Assembly: GCA_031426435.1 (NCBI GenBank)
Contig: JANPLH010000612.1
Location: forward strand, 1-64,000
Source: UBA6168 sp031426435
GTDB taxonomy: Bacteria; Bacteroidota; Bacteroidia; Chitinophagales; Saprospiraceae
Length of the DNA: 64,000 bases
Reading direction: 5' to 3'
How positions within the stretch are numbered: position 1 is the stretch's first letter; each line of letters begins with the position of its first letter. Below the pieces are notes generated by a model, which saw only the letters and a list, made by a program, of their open reading frames with translations, was not told the DNA's origin and did not search any database. Shown piece by piece: positions 8,588 to 16,693 of this stretch. The position numbers and the translations under genes were made by a program.

Positions 8588-9652
8588 CTAATTTTTCAAA
8601 GACATGCCAAAGGATTGGCGATGAGCATAAATCTCTGGCGACAATTCCATTTGCGACCTAATAGAAGGAGAAACATGTTCACTTGCGGCCAACCATGAAA
8701 TGGCTTCTATCAGGGCTGCTTTGGCGGGTCGCCCCACATAGCCCAGTTCTTCCGCCGCTTTTTGATGACTGTACCAATAGTAGTTGCCCACCATTTTAGC
8801 CTGTTCCCTGGTAGAAATTGGGCGGTCGTTGGTCAACAGGCTCAATGCTTCCTGCAATGCAGAGGCAAGGTATGCAGCGGTATGATATACCTTCAAATAG
8901 GGACCTGGCATGCCGGTAAGCGATGAAATGAGTTGGTGAATTGCTTGCCACTCCAAGTTTTCGCCCCCCAGCAGGTAGCGTTCTCCCGACCGTCCATTTT
9001 CTGCGGCTAAAACGTGCCCCTCTGCCACATCCTGCACCGAGGCAATATTGCAACCACCTATCCACGAGGTTTTGAACAAATCTTGCAAGTAGCTGACAAT
9101 GTGGTGGTTGCTCTCGGTCAGCCCATAATCATGCCCGCCCACCACCACTGTCGGATGCACAGAGACAAGTTCTACTATACCGTCTTTTGCCATTTCAAAA
9201 GCGGCATCCACTTGCCCCTTTTTCGCCAAAACATAAGCAGGCGCTGACTCGATGCTGCCAGGGTGGGCCTCGTCAAGAATACGCTGTTGGCCAGTACTGC
9301 CAAAAACAACGGACGATGAGGTGAGCACCATGCGGCACACGCCCGCCGCCTTTGCCGCCGTTATTACATGCTTCACTCCTTCTTTGGCTTCGCCAATAAG
9401 CTGCTCAGGTGGCTGCCGCCAATAACTAAAAACGCCCGCAACGTGGAACACCCATTCACAGCCCTCCATTGCAGCCGTCAAGGTGGCAGGTTGCTGTATG
9501 TCGCCAATTGCCATTTCCACATTTAACCCTTCCAAACTTCGCAAATCACTGGTTGGCCTTATGAGCGCTCGCACGGAATGACCCTTGGCGAGCAGCGCCT
9601 GCACGACATGGCTGCCGATAAAACCGTTTGCCCCTGTAACAAGTGCTCTCAT
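8588..9652 (-). CDS. NAD(P)-dependent epimerase/dehydratase (extended SDR)
   Basis: The start is fixed by the nucleotide-binding motif directly after the ATG: MRALVTGANGFIGSHV, which carries the GxxGxxG loop. The open frame continues 48 codons upstream but inside the preceding gene and without similarity. Further SDR features are a conserved Ser region (LTSSSVVFGSTG) and the catalytic YxxxK (YVLAK) near residue 150. The closest look is the 3-beta-hydroxysteroid dehydrogenase/dihydroflavonol-reductase type of extended SDR, which often acts on lipid or isoprenoid-like alcohols. The ATG overlaps the stop of the DUF362 gene by 4 bp, a sign of translational coupling. The substrate is unknown. Confidence 0.88.
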   Translation of the reverse strand: MRALVTGANGFIGSHVVQALLAKGHSVRALIRPTSDLRSLEGLNVEMAIGDIQQPATLTAAMEGCEWVFHVAGVFSYWRQPPEQLIGEAKEGVKHVITAAKAAGVCRMVLTSSSVVFGSTGQQRILDEAHPGSIESAPAYVLAKKGQVDAAFEMAKDGIVELVSVHPTVVVGGHDYGLTESNHHIVSYLQDLFKTSWIGGCNIASVQDVAEGHVLAAENGRSGERYLLGGENLEWQAIHQLISSLTGMPGPYLKVYHTAAYLASALQEALSLLTNDRPISTREQAKMVGNYYWYSHQKAAEELGYVGRPAKAALIEAISWLAASEHVSPSIRSQMELSPEIYAHRQSFGMSLKN

Positions 9653-11811
9653 GGCTGGTTTTGGTTGTTCAATAAATTGATGTCCTTTTTGGCCGCTGTT
9701 GCCAGCTCTCCAAATAACTGTCTCAATGCATCTGTGGCTGGATTGCTTTCGGTACTTGGGCTGAAATGGCGGTAGCCAAGGTCGTCTTGTTGCCAACTGC
9801 CGGGTTGGCCGCTTGCTTGTCGGGAGCTATTTACCAATTTTTCCACCAAACCGGAAAGCATGTTCAATAGGCCCTTCAGCTTGTCAATTTCCGGCGGCAA
9901 CATGGAGGAGGGGCCATGCCCCTCTCCGAATGCCATATCAAATGCTTTACCCACCAATGGCGACCTGCCCTCATAGCTTGCTTCGAAATTTGCCATGGTA
10001 CGTGAAAAGAATCGGATGTAGGAATCGGAGACCAGTGCATCTTTCACCTTCGGCAAATAGTCTATGTTGAATACTTGCCAGAACAAGGGCAGCGCAAATT
10101 TTTGCCTTGCAACGATGGAGACCCGCACGCCACCGGGGTCTTTGGCAAAGGTGACCATGCCATCATCAAATGTTGCCGAGTTGTTGGCACTGTGAACGGT
10201 ACGCCAAAAAATCTGCTGCTGCGAAAAACCGTAACGGATGACCTCTATTTTGTCCACATCAATATACTCGCCACCAAAAAGGGCCATCCAGTTTGGTTGG
10301 GGCAGGTATATGTCCCTTTCTACCTGATAGATGGTGCGCTGCTTTCCGTCATGTTTCACTGCCTGCCTTGCTCCGCCAATATTGTCGTACATCATTTCCA
10401 CGGCACGGCTGATGTCCACCCGCTCCACAAAATCGGAATACGGCACCGGGATGATTTTGGAATATTCGAACAAAACCGAATCGTCAAGGTAGCGCCAGCA
10501 GAGTCCATTGCGGTCGGGGGGCGTATGCTTCAGGATGTTGCAAAAAGGCAGAATATAGCTTTCCACCTCCTCAAAATCTTCCGTTGAAAAACTGTTTGGG
10601 TTCACGTTCAAGGCTACCGCCTTGCGGTAAAGGCGGTCTTTGTCGTACAGTATCTGCCAGGTTTCCTGAAAATGCTGCGCTCCGGCAAGCAGGTAATTCA
10701 AGGTAACCATTCCCCAAAACGCCATCGGGTGGTCGTCAAGGTCTGTTGTCAATGGGGACAGCAGGTTATTGATTTGGCCGTCGAGGATGTTTTTGAAGGG
10801 AAACAGCGAGGTGTTTACCTGAAGCAGCCATGCCTCTGCAAGCCGCTGCGAGAGCAAGGATTCATTTCGCTTGCGGGTGGACTCCCGGACATGGATGGGC
10901 ACGTTCTTCCAACCAGGATAGGGTGAAAGGTCGCCGTACAATTGGTAAGATTTGGGCAAGCCTATTTTACGCAGTGCCGCTGCGTTCAATTGCGAAGCAT
11001 AGGGGTCAAGCCCCATCTTTAGGGCAGCCGCCCAATCTGCCAGCAGCAAGTGGTTGCCAGCAATGATGGTATGTGTAGCAATGGGGTTGGAGCGAAGCGT
11101 TCCCTGGCTGCCGTGATTGCTCCAATAGGCATCTATGATAGCAAAGTGAACTTCGGTGCGCTCCAACAGCCCAACCACTACCTCATTCTGCGGCAACCGG
11201 TGATGGTAGTGGTAGGTTTTTGCCCGAAGCGGCAGAATGCCGAGCAAGTTGTTCAGACCGAGGGCAAAACATTGGGCTTGGTCGGTCTTGTTTTTTGAAA
11301 AAACGATGCGAAAATGCGCTTGCAACCAATGGGACGAAACTTCCGAGTTGCGAAGTGCGCTGCCTTCGGGAAAGCCGCCGTCCATCAGCGACTCTCCAAG
11401 GTCGAGCACCTCGTATTCATTGCCGTTTGGGGTGCAAAATTGGTAGCCACAAAGGTCGGCGAGCACCATGACTTCCCGGTTTTCCAGCCATTGGCCCGAA
11501 GCCCCTTCTGCATCTGCCACGGCCACCTTGGTGTAGCCTTGCTCATGAAGCAGGTCAATCAAATGCTCTACCAAGCGGGGGTCGGTGCCAGTGGTCGCCC
11601 CGCAGTCAAAAAGCTCCAAATCTGGCTTTATCAGAATGGCCATGTCGGGCCTTTCAACGCAGCATTGCCCCCGCACAAGTTCGAGCGCTTCCCACAAACC
11701 ACCCTCCTGTAAGGCTGCTTGCAATAGCTGCACTGCCGGCTCTCTGCCAGTTTTAATGGAACAGCTAACCGTGCCTGGGATGGTTTGTGTCTTTAGTGCT
11801 CGTTTTGCCAT
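9649..11811 (-). CDS. DUF362-domain protein with a large unfamiliar C-terminal extension
   Basis: The N-terminal 280 or so residues fit DUF362: an early ILIKPDLELFDCGATTGTDP (family KPN-like motif), VAVADAEG, FSKNKTDQAQCFALGLNNLLG, and later HTIIAGNHLLLADWAAALKMGLDP. Some DUF362 proteins carry ferredoxin clusters; no such cysteine cluster is seen here. The remaining 430 residues, with WRYLDDSVLFEYSKIIP and an RTMANFEASYEGRSP segment, are not recognised; a C-terminal tail rich in S, Q and N follows. There is no signal peptide. The stop overlaps the epimerase start and the start is 8 bp after the previous stop, so it is locked into the operon. Function is unknown; a redox or ligand-handling role is only suggested by DUF362. 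Confidence 0.75.
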   Translation of the reverse strand: MAKRALKTQTIPGTVSCSIKTGREPAVQLLQAALQEGGLWEALELVRGQCCVERPDMAILIKPDLELFDCGATTGTDPRLVEHLIDLLHEQGYTKVAVADAEGASGQWLENREVMVLADLCGYQFCTPNGNEYEVLDLGESLMDGGFPEGSALRNSEVSSHWLQAHFRIVFSKNKTDQAQCFALGLNNLLGILPLRAKTYHYHHRLPQNEVVVGLLERTEVHFAIIDAYWSNHGSQGTLRSNPIATHTIIAGNHLLLADWAAALKMGLDPYASQLNAAALRKIGLPKSYQLYGDLSPYPGWKNVPIHVRESTRKRNESLLSQRLAEAWLLQVNTSLFPFKNILDGQINNLLSPLTTDLDDHPMAFWGMVTLNYLLAGAQHFQETWQILYDKDRLYRKAVALNVNPNSFSTEDFEEVESYILPFCNILKHTPPDRNGLCWRYLDDSVLFEYSKIIPVPYSDFVERVDISRAVEMMYDNIGGARQAVKHDGKQRTIYQVERDIYLPQPNWMALFGGEYIDVDKIEVIRYGFSQQQIFWRTVHSANNSATFDDGMVTFAKDPGGVRVSIVARQKFALPLFWQVFNIDYLPKVKDALVSDSYIRFFSRTMANFEASYEGRSPLVGKAFDMAFGEGHGPSSMLPPEIDKLKGLLNMLSGLVEKLVNSSRQASGQPGSWQQDDLGYRHFSPSTESNPATDALRQLFGELATAAKKDINLLNNQNQP

Positions 11812-11819
11812 TAGTGGTT

Positions 11820-12116
11820 TTACTTCAGCAGGTTCTCTACCGCTTTTACCGAGGCTGTGATGGAAGCCTTGGAAAACTCAGCCTGTGCATCCAGCCAGCT
11901 TTCGGCCATGTTTCGCCACATTGTTTCTGCGTCTTCGGTCTCTATAGTTTTTAAGCCCGCCACCTTCATGGCCGACCGTTGCACCTTCAAGCCACCGTCC
12001 ATGCAGGCAGTGCAGAACCGCCTCCAATCGTCAACTGCCTGCTTGGCCTGCGGGGCAGAATGCTCGCAGTAATCCAGGATGAAGGAAGAAAATGGGTTGT
12101 TTTTGTTATTCGACAT
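11820..12116 (-). CDS. Small all-helical phasin-like protein
   Basis: This 98-residue protein is predicted by eye to be entirely helical, with two long amphipathic stretches (residues 8-50 and 62-98: MAESWLDAQAEFSKASITAS). Size, helicity and the alternation of A/S/K/E resemble phasins, the small surface proteins of polyhydroxyalkanoate granules. Two cysteines lie near residue 35. No signal peptide or membrane segment is present. It sits between the beta-propeller gene and the DUF362 gene in the cluster. I do not recognise a named family; phasin-like is a structural impression only. Confidence 0.6.
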   Translation of the reverse strand: MSNNKNNPFSSFILDYCEHSAPQAKQAVDDWRRFCTACMDGGLKVQRSAMKVAGLKTIETEDAETMWRNMAESWLDAQAEFSKASITASVKAVENLLK

Positions 12117-12164
12117 GGTGATAAGAATGGTTGAATTGATTGATGACGCACTTGCGCACCCATG

Positions 12165-13388
12165 TTAAGGGCTGACAAGGTAGCTGTGGTGAAATCCCAA
12201 TCGGGGGTCCGCCAATTTGCCCACTAGCGGCACGAACTCTTGTATGTCGGGCATTGGCACCCGCAGCCTTAAGCTCAGGGATGGGTAATCGTAAATTGTG
12301 ATATGGTTAAGCCCCCGGTTTGCCGTGAACAACAAGCTTTGGTCTTTTGAAAGTTGGGTGGCGTGCACGGAGTCCATCAACCGGAAATGGCTGACCCGCA
12401 GCGCACCTAATATATGTTCGGTGGAGGTGAAAAGGTTTGCCCGCACCAAAACATCGTAAGCGGTGGTGGCCATGGTGCGCTTATGGTTCATCACTTCCTG
12501 CAAGTCTGGTTTTTCGTCAATAATGCGGAATTCTGAAAAGTTTTCGAGGTTGATGAACACGATGGAATGGCTGCCGCCATTGCAAAAAATCAGCTCCGTA
12601 TCAGAAATGGTAACATCAGAATTGATATGGCAAGGCATTTCCCGCCCGCATGCCCAATGCCGTACCACCCGCTTGCTGGCGGGGTCAATTTCAAAAGCGT
12701 ATTCCTTGAAAAAGGCAATTGCCCATTGGTGGTAGTCTGTATGGTGCTGCGGCAATACCCTGAACGAGACGGCGTAAAAAAGGTCCTTGACCGGGTGGTT
12801 GATCAGGTGCCAGCAAGTGGCAGGAAGGTCAATGCGGGTAGTCTCCCCGGTCTGCATGTCCAATATGCCAACCATTTTGGCCTCGCCTTTTGCGCCAAAG
12901 GCGGGATTGTCCATGGAGCCGTAACAGAGGTAGCGCCGTGATGGGGTAAACTTCATGCTGTGCGGCAGCAATACCTTGTGCGGCCCCAATTTTTCACCCT
13001 TGTCCAGCCGATTGACATTGAAGCGGTAAAAGTTTTCGCCGATGGCGGCTATGAACTCCTCGTTGCTCAGCCAGGCGATGTGGGTGCTGCCTTGTATGCT
13101 GGTATTCGGCACCTCGAAGCCGAGGGTTGATTGCCGGTGCAGTTCATCCAAGGTAAGCGGGTCGTAAAAAGCAAGGTGCTGCCCGGTGGTGCCCATGTAC
13201 CCCAGTTTCCGGTCAGGGCTGATATGAACAGCATGGCCCCCAGCCATGCCATTGAAGTATTTTATTTTAAAGGCGTAGGAATTGTCGGCGGGGTCGAAAA
13301 GGAAATTGCACACACCAGCCAAGCCCTCCAATCCATTGATGCCGTTGCCATCGAGGGCGATGTGAAATGCGTATGGATAAGTTTTCAT
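12165..13388 (-). CDS. Cytosolic beta-propeller-like protein
   Basis: About 407 residues are arranged as repeated four-strand-like segments with SPDRKLGYMGTTGQHLAFYDP, FTPSRRYLCYGSMD and SKDQSLLFTANRGLNHITIYD at blade-like intervals; this pattern is typical of YncE/lactonase-like propellers. It is rich in histidine, with single His in several blades (GGHAVH, STHIAW, PHSMKF, CWHLINH, MPCHIN, SVHAT), which could form a central metal site as in carotenoid oxygenases or selenium-binding proteins. No signal peptide is seen, unusual for this propeller type. It is the fifth gene of the minus-strand cluster. A metal-dependent enzyme is possible but not shown. Confidence 0.65.
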   Translation of the reverse strand: MKTYPYAFHIALDGNGINGLEGLAGVCNFLFDPADNSYAFKIKYFNGMAGGHAVHISPDRKLGYMGTTGQHLAFYDPLTLDELHRQSTLGFEVPNTSIQGSTHIAWLSNEEFIAAIGENFYRFNVNRLDKGEKLGPHKVLLPHSMKFTPSRRYLCYGSMDNPAFGAKGEAKMVGILDMQTGETTRIDLPATCWHLINHPVKDLFYAVSFRVLPQHHTDYHQWAIAFFKEYAFEIDPASKRVVRHWACGREMPCHINSDVTISDTELIFCNGGSHSIVFINLENFSEFRIIDEKPDLQEVMNHKRTMATTAYDVLVRANLFTSTEHILGALRVSHFRLMDSVHATQLSKDQSLLFTANRGLNHITIYDYPSLSLRLRVPMPDIQEFVPLVGKLADPRLGFHHSYLVSP

Positions 13389-13453
13389 TGAATAGGTAAA
13401 GGCTGTTGAAGTTCTTTTTGGCGCAATTTAGTTCTCATGGTTCAAAACTCGTA

Positions 13454-14188
13454 TCAAGTTTTGGCCTTTTTTGTAGCGCTTGTTTTATTGACAGCGGCTT
13501 TTTTTGGGGTGGCTGTGCTGCTATTGGTTTCTGGTTTTTTAGCATGGACTACCAAAACAAAGGCAGTATCTTCAAACCCATCTACAATGACTTCGCAGAG
13601 ATAGGTGGCTGGTTCCAGTGCAGCAGGCAGCATCACTGAAATGGTGGCTGGCACGACCTGTCCGGGTGGTATCTCAAATTGTTGTGGGTCAAAGGCAAGT
13701 CCAATATGGGCAGGTGACCCAGTATCAGCATGTACGAAACTTGTGGCCTCGAACCTGCCATATTGGGTGCCGGGTCGGCTGCTTTGCATCTGAAGGATGT
13801 TGGCGATGGTTTCGCCGGGGTGGCCTGTCATTGAGATTTGGTGGCGTTCGGCAGGGGGCGGTGGAGGTGGTGGTGGTACCGTTCTTTCCGCTGTTTGTGC
13901 AGGTTCCGCACGAGGTGTTGTTCCTTGTTGCGACAGCAAATTTGCCATACTGTTGGACCACTCAAGACCAAGGTCAATCAAGCGCTCTGTGTACTTGAGG
14001 TTCAACTGGAACAAGTCGTTCATCCTTTGGGAAAAATTATTCCCATCAGCGCCTTTGGGCTGGTCGGACACGAGGCGTTTCATGGCCGCTGCCGAATCAG
14101 TCACCATTTGTTTATTGGCTTCCACCGACTTCTTGAAAATCCGCTCAACGTCTTTCACCCAGTCGTTTTGGCCATTTGATGTTGCCAT
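13454..14188 (-). CDS. Phasin-like helical domain fused to an Ig-like beta domain
   Basis: Residues 5-90 are helical and amphipathic (WVKDVERIFKKSVEANKQMV; LFQLNLKYTERLIDLGLEWS), like the N-terminal part of a phasin. A proline run of eight residues (about 108-118) links this to a beta-rich domain (about 125-215) with VIPPGQ-type turns (FEIPPGQVVPATISVMLP, TYLCEVIVDGFED) resembling the Ig-like domains that follow NPQ/PG turns in COG1470-type proteins. The tail is lysine-, threonine- and alanine-rich. No signal peptide. The neighbouring gene products 14256-14918 and 14999-15913 share the beta domain type, suggesting paralogous shell or coat components. Confidence 0.6.
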   Translation of the reverse strand: MATSNGQNDWVKDVERIFKKSVEANKQMVTDSAAAMKRLVSDQPKGADGNNFSQRMNDLFQLNLKYTERLIDLGLEWSNSMANLLSQQGTTPRAEPAQTAERTVPPPPPPPPAERHQISMTGHPGETIANILQMQSSRPGTQYGRFEATSFVHADTGSPAHIGLAFDPQQFEIPPGQVVPATISVMLPAALEPATYLCEVIVDGFEDTAFVLVVHAKKPETNSSTATPKKAAVNKTSATKKAKT

Positions 14189-14255
14189 GTTTGTTTTTTG
14201 TTGAAAGTTGGAGGGGGTGTTGTTCTACCCCAAAACTCGAAAACCCAGAACTATT

Positions 14256-14918
14256 TCACCCCACCATACCGGGGCGCTGTTCAGGCTTTTGTTCGCAATA
14301 AAAATGGTCCTGCCAGCTTTGCCAATGCAGGAAGTATTCTTTTTCATCGAGTGGGCAGACTTCTGGCCCATTGCCGCAAGCCCTCACGTTCAATTTGAAG
14401 CAAACATTCTGGTTGACCTCAGCCTCCCGGATTACGATATCAGTCGAATAGGTATTGCCCGCTTCAAACCCCTGCATCAGGTTGACGGTCATCAGCACAG
14501 CGATGGACTGCCCCGGTTCCAGTATTACCGTGTCCCTGTTCAATAATGGTTGCATGGGAGCTGTATTTCCGTGCTGGTCAACCAATTGGCGCAACCCAAT
14601 CCTGTATGTCTTGGTGGCTCCGCATTTGTTCTTGATGCTGAACGGTACTACGATGACCTCGCCCTCGCAGGCCTCCCGCACGATTTCGGCAAGGCAACGG
14701 GGAGGGCAGGTTTTCTTGGGCGGACAACAGTCACTTTGGTTTGCAGCCCTATAGGTCGGTGCAGCCATTTTGGTGTAAGCATCCCCTGCCATTTTGAGGT
14801 TGTTCTGCACCATTTGAGTCAGAAAGTCGGTGTATGCTCCATAAAATGAGGGGACCCTATTAAGAACGTTGGAAGCATCTCTCCAAAAATTGGCTTGCGG
14901 GTTTGTGGTCTCTTCCAT
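14256..14918 (-). CDS. Helical plus Ig-like domain protein with cysteine-rich linker
   Basis: The ATG before EETTNPQANFWRD is preferred over a TTG ten codons upstream. Residues 8-55 look like an amphipathic helical region (NFWRDASNVLNRVPSFYGAY, LTQMVQNNLKMAGDAYTKMA) of the same kind as the next gene downstream. A short cysteine/proline linker (CCPPKKTCPPRC) leads to a beta-rich domain (about 80-185) with an ILEPGQSIAVLMTV turn, again Ig-like. There are eight to ten cysteines, high for a protein without a signal peptide. No family is recognised. It sits as third gene of the cluster. Confidence 0.55.
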   Translation of the reverse strand: MEETTNPQANFWRDASNVLNRVPSFYGAYTDFLTQMVQNNLKMAGDAYTKMAAPTYRAANQSDCCPPKKTCPPRCLAEIVREACEGEVIVVPFSIKNKCGATKTYRIGLRQLVDQHGNTAPMQPLLNRDTVILEPGQSIAVLMTVNLMQGFEAGNTYSTDIVIREAEVNQNVCFKLNVRACGNGPEVCPLDEKEYFLHWQSWQDHFYCEQKPEQRPGMVG

Positions 14919-14998
14919 GATGATATTGTTTTCGGTTTGGGCAGACAAGGTTGGTCAAACATTGGCAAGTCCAACAACTTAAAGCCTGCCCTCCAGTT

Positions 14999-15913
14999 TT
15001 AAGATTTTTTCTTTACCACTTTAACAGGTGGCGGCACATTAGCAGTCGGTGTAGCCGGGCGCACGGGCGCAGCGGGTTTAGGGGTGGATGAGGCTGTTGT
15101 AGTTATCGTTGAAGCTGCAGGTTTTGGCATAGGTGCAGGTTCAGGCACTGCGGGCACTATCTTGTAACTCAGGAGTTGGTCAATAATGCGGATGTCACCC
15201 TCGTAGAGCCAAGTTGGTTGAATGTCTTTGGGCAGGGTGAAAGCAAGGTGCAACACCAGCGTTTCGCCCGGCTGTACCAACTGACCTGCTTCCCTGACCG
15301 TAACCGTAGCCCAACTGGCCACGTCGTTTTTCATTCCTCTGATGAAAACATCAAGCGTTTCTTGCATCCCGCTTTCTTTGTCCTTGCGGAGTGCGAATGC
15401 AAGGTTTCTACAAATCAAGTCCATGTCCACGGTAGTGTTGTGCTTGATGGTTGGCACGATGACCGGGATGTTGCCTTTGTTTACCAGCAGCACCTCTTTG
15501 TTGCAGGTCTCGCCTGGTTTGGTACCGAAGAAAACAATTTCACTCGGTACCAATTCAATTTCAAGGGTTTCCTGTACTACTACCGAAATCTCCCGCTTTA
15601 CACCACCAATCTCCACAGTGGAGCGGTAGGTGCCCGGTGCTGTGGATGGGTGCATGGATATGGAAAGCGTTTGGCGCCGAACCTCGCCCCCCATCAAAAC
15701 AGAGTTGATGGTCAGGCCAGCTTTTGGAATGGCAACCGCAGAACGGGAACTACTCTTCGAGAAAGCCAACTCTTGAAGGAAGACTGGCTCGTTGTGGGAA
15801 TTCTCCAAAGTGACGTAGCCAAGCAACGCTTGTGGCGGGCCGCTCAAGAGGATTTCTGCATCCCTGCAACCTATCTTTTCAAGCCCTTCTGCTATGAAAT
15901 TTTCGGTGGTCAT
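14999..15913 (-). CDS. Two Ig-like domains with a Pro/Ala/Thr-rich tail
   Basis: The first 230 residues consist of two beta-rich domains. The first (30-115) ends in APGTYRSTVEIGGVKREISV, the second (120-235) contains FFGTKPGETCNKEVLLVNKG and LVQPGETLVLHLAFTLP, the typical 'PGE' turn before the E/F strands of Ig-like accessory domains. A 70-residue low-complexity tail rich in P, A and T ends in KVVKKKS. There is no signal peptide or membrane anchor. It is the second gene of the cluster. It may act as a spacer or coat component; no enzymatic motif is visible and no named family is recognised. Confidence 0.55.
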   Translation of the reverse strand: MTTENFIAEGLEKIGCRDAEILLSGPPQALLGYVTLENSHNEPVFLQELAFSKSSSRSAVAIPKAGLTINSVLMGGEVRRQTLSISMHPSTAPGTYRSTVEIGGVKREISVVVQETLEIELVPSEIVFFGTKPGETCNKEVLLVNKGNIPVIVPTIKHNTTVDMDLICRNLAFALRKDKESGMQETLDVFIRGMKNDVASWATVTVREAGQLVQPGETLVLHLAFTLPKDIQPTWLYEGDIRIIDQLLSYKIVPAVPEPAPMPKPAASTITTTASSTPKPAAPVRPATPTANVPPPVKVVKKKS

Positions 15914-15972
15914 GTTGCATTATGTTATTGTGCCAAGTCAAGGTCGGCATGGTCAGTTAACGAGGTAATGAT

Positions 15973-16563
15973 TCACTTGGGATTGGCTTTTACTCCAACG
16001 TTCTGGTTCAAGGTCGGATTGCCAACGGTTTGGTCGGTAGTTCGTTGCGGAAAAGGCCGGGTATCTGGTTCACAGCAGATTGTCTCGCATTTCTCGTAGG
16101 CATTGGGCACGTATGGCTCAGTGATCACCTGCGATTCTCCGCTGAAGCATAGGGTCAAAACTTCCAGGCCGAGGAACTTGAGACATACTTGGTTGTAGTG
16201 CGGTATATGCATCCTTATCTCCGGCGTCAGCAAATCTTTGATGTCCTGTTTTGACAAATGGGGCAGGTTGAGCAGGTCTATCTGCGAACCAATGGGCATA
16301 TTGGGGTCTCCCATTATCAAGGAAGCCACCGGGTTGTTTTTCTCGCCGGTTACGTGGGTGCCTATCGGTTGCGACTTCTCGCCAGTTACGTGGGTACCAA
16401 TTGGCTGGGCCTTGTCACCAGTCACATGGGTACCTATCGGTTGCGACTTGTCGCCCCGGACATAAGTATTCACGGTCATTGGCATTGTAAAAATGGTCAA
16501 GCCAGTTCCAAAGTTGATGGAATGGGTATAACTGGTCGGAATCTTAAGGGAAGGAGCTGCCAT
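15973..16563 (-). CDS. Repeat protein with 12-residue QPIGTHVTGxK units (first gene of the cluster)
   Basis: Residues 36-75 hold three near-identical 12-residue units (KSQPIGTHVTGD and variants), flanked on both sides by degenerate ones (VRGD; NNPVASLIMGDPNMPIGSQI). The regular GD/GE-x-x-PIG-x-x-V pattern suggests a beta-solenoid or stacked hairpins. The C-terminal half has HIPHYNQVCLKFLGLEVLTL and four cysteines, then a Q/N/P/T-rich tail. There is no signal peptide. It opens the minus-strand cluster, 131 bp after the end of cinA, so the promoter is likely in that gap. No family is recognised. The clean repeats could also make it variable in length between strains. Confidence 0.55.
   Translation of the reverse strand: MAAPSLKIPTSYTHSINFGTGLTIFTMPMTVNTYVRGDKSQPIGTHVTGDKAQPIGTHVTGEKSQPIGTHVTGEKNNPVASLIMGDPNMPIGSQIDLLNLPHLSKQDIKDLLTPEIRMHIPHYNQVCLKFLGLEVLTLCFSGESQVITEPYVPNAYEKCETICCEPDTRPFPQRTTDQTVGNPTLNQNVGVKANPK
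16342..16449 (-). repeat. Three 36-bp tandem repeats inside the first cluster gene
   Basis: Units at 16342-16377, 16378-16413 and 16414-16449 are the same length and differ at a limited number of positions, mostly silent or K/A exchanges; each encodes one 12-residue unit. A degenerate fourth follows at 16450. The in-frame 36-bp period allows gain or loss of units without breaking the frame. Confidence 0.9.
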
Positions 16564-16602
16564 TGGGCTGAATGAAGTTTGGTGAATGGTTGGTAATCAG
16601 CG

Positions 16603-16653
16603 CCAATATAAAACATATTTTGCCAATATTGAAAATGGCGGGGAAAAATATTG
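16603..16653 (-). promoter_or_regulatory. Possible promoter/operator of the nine-gene cluster
   Basis: A TATATTGG box (one mismatch to TAnnTTTG) reads on the minus strand at 16603-16610, 40 bp before the first gene. Just upstream is a perfect 7-bp inverted repeat, CAATATT/AATATTG (16624-16630 and 16647-16653), possibly a regulator site. Confidence 0.25.
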
Positions 16654-16693
16654 AAAAAAACGCTTGCTGCCATAACATGCTCAATATGCAAAA

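Noticed and set aside
15176..16099. Open frame of 307 codons on the plus strand across two cluster genes
   Set aside because: Crosses the ends of two well-formed minus-strand genes and has no recognisable features.
8030..16563. Idea of a polyhydroxyalkanoate granule operon or an encapsulin
   Set aside because: No PHA synthase, depolymerase, thiolase or encapsulin-like shell protein is present; only the helical proteins recall phasins.
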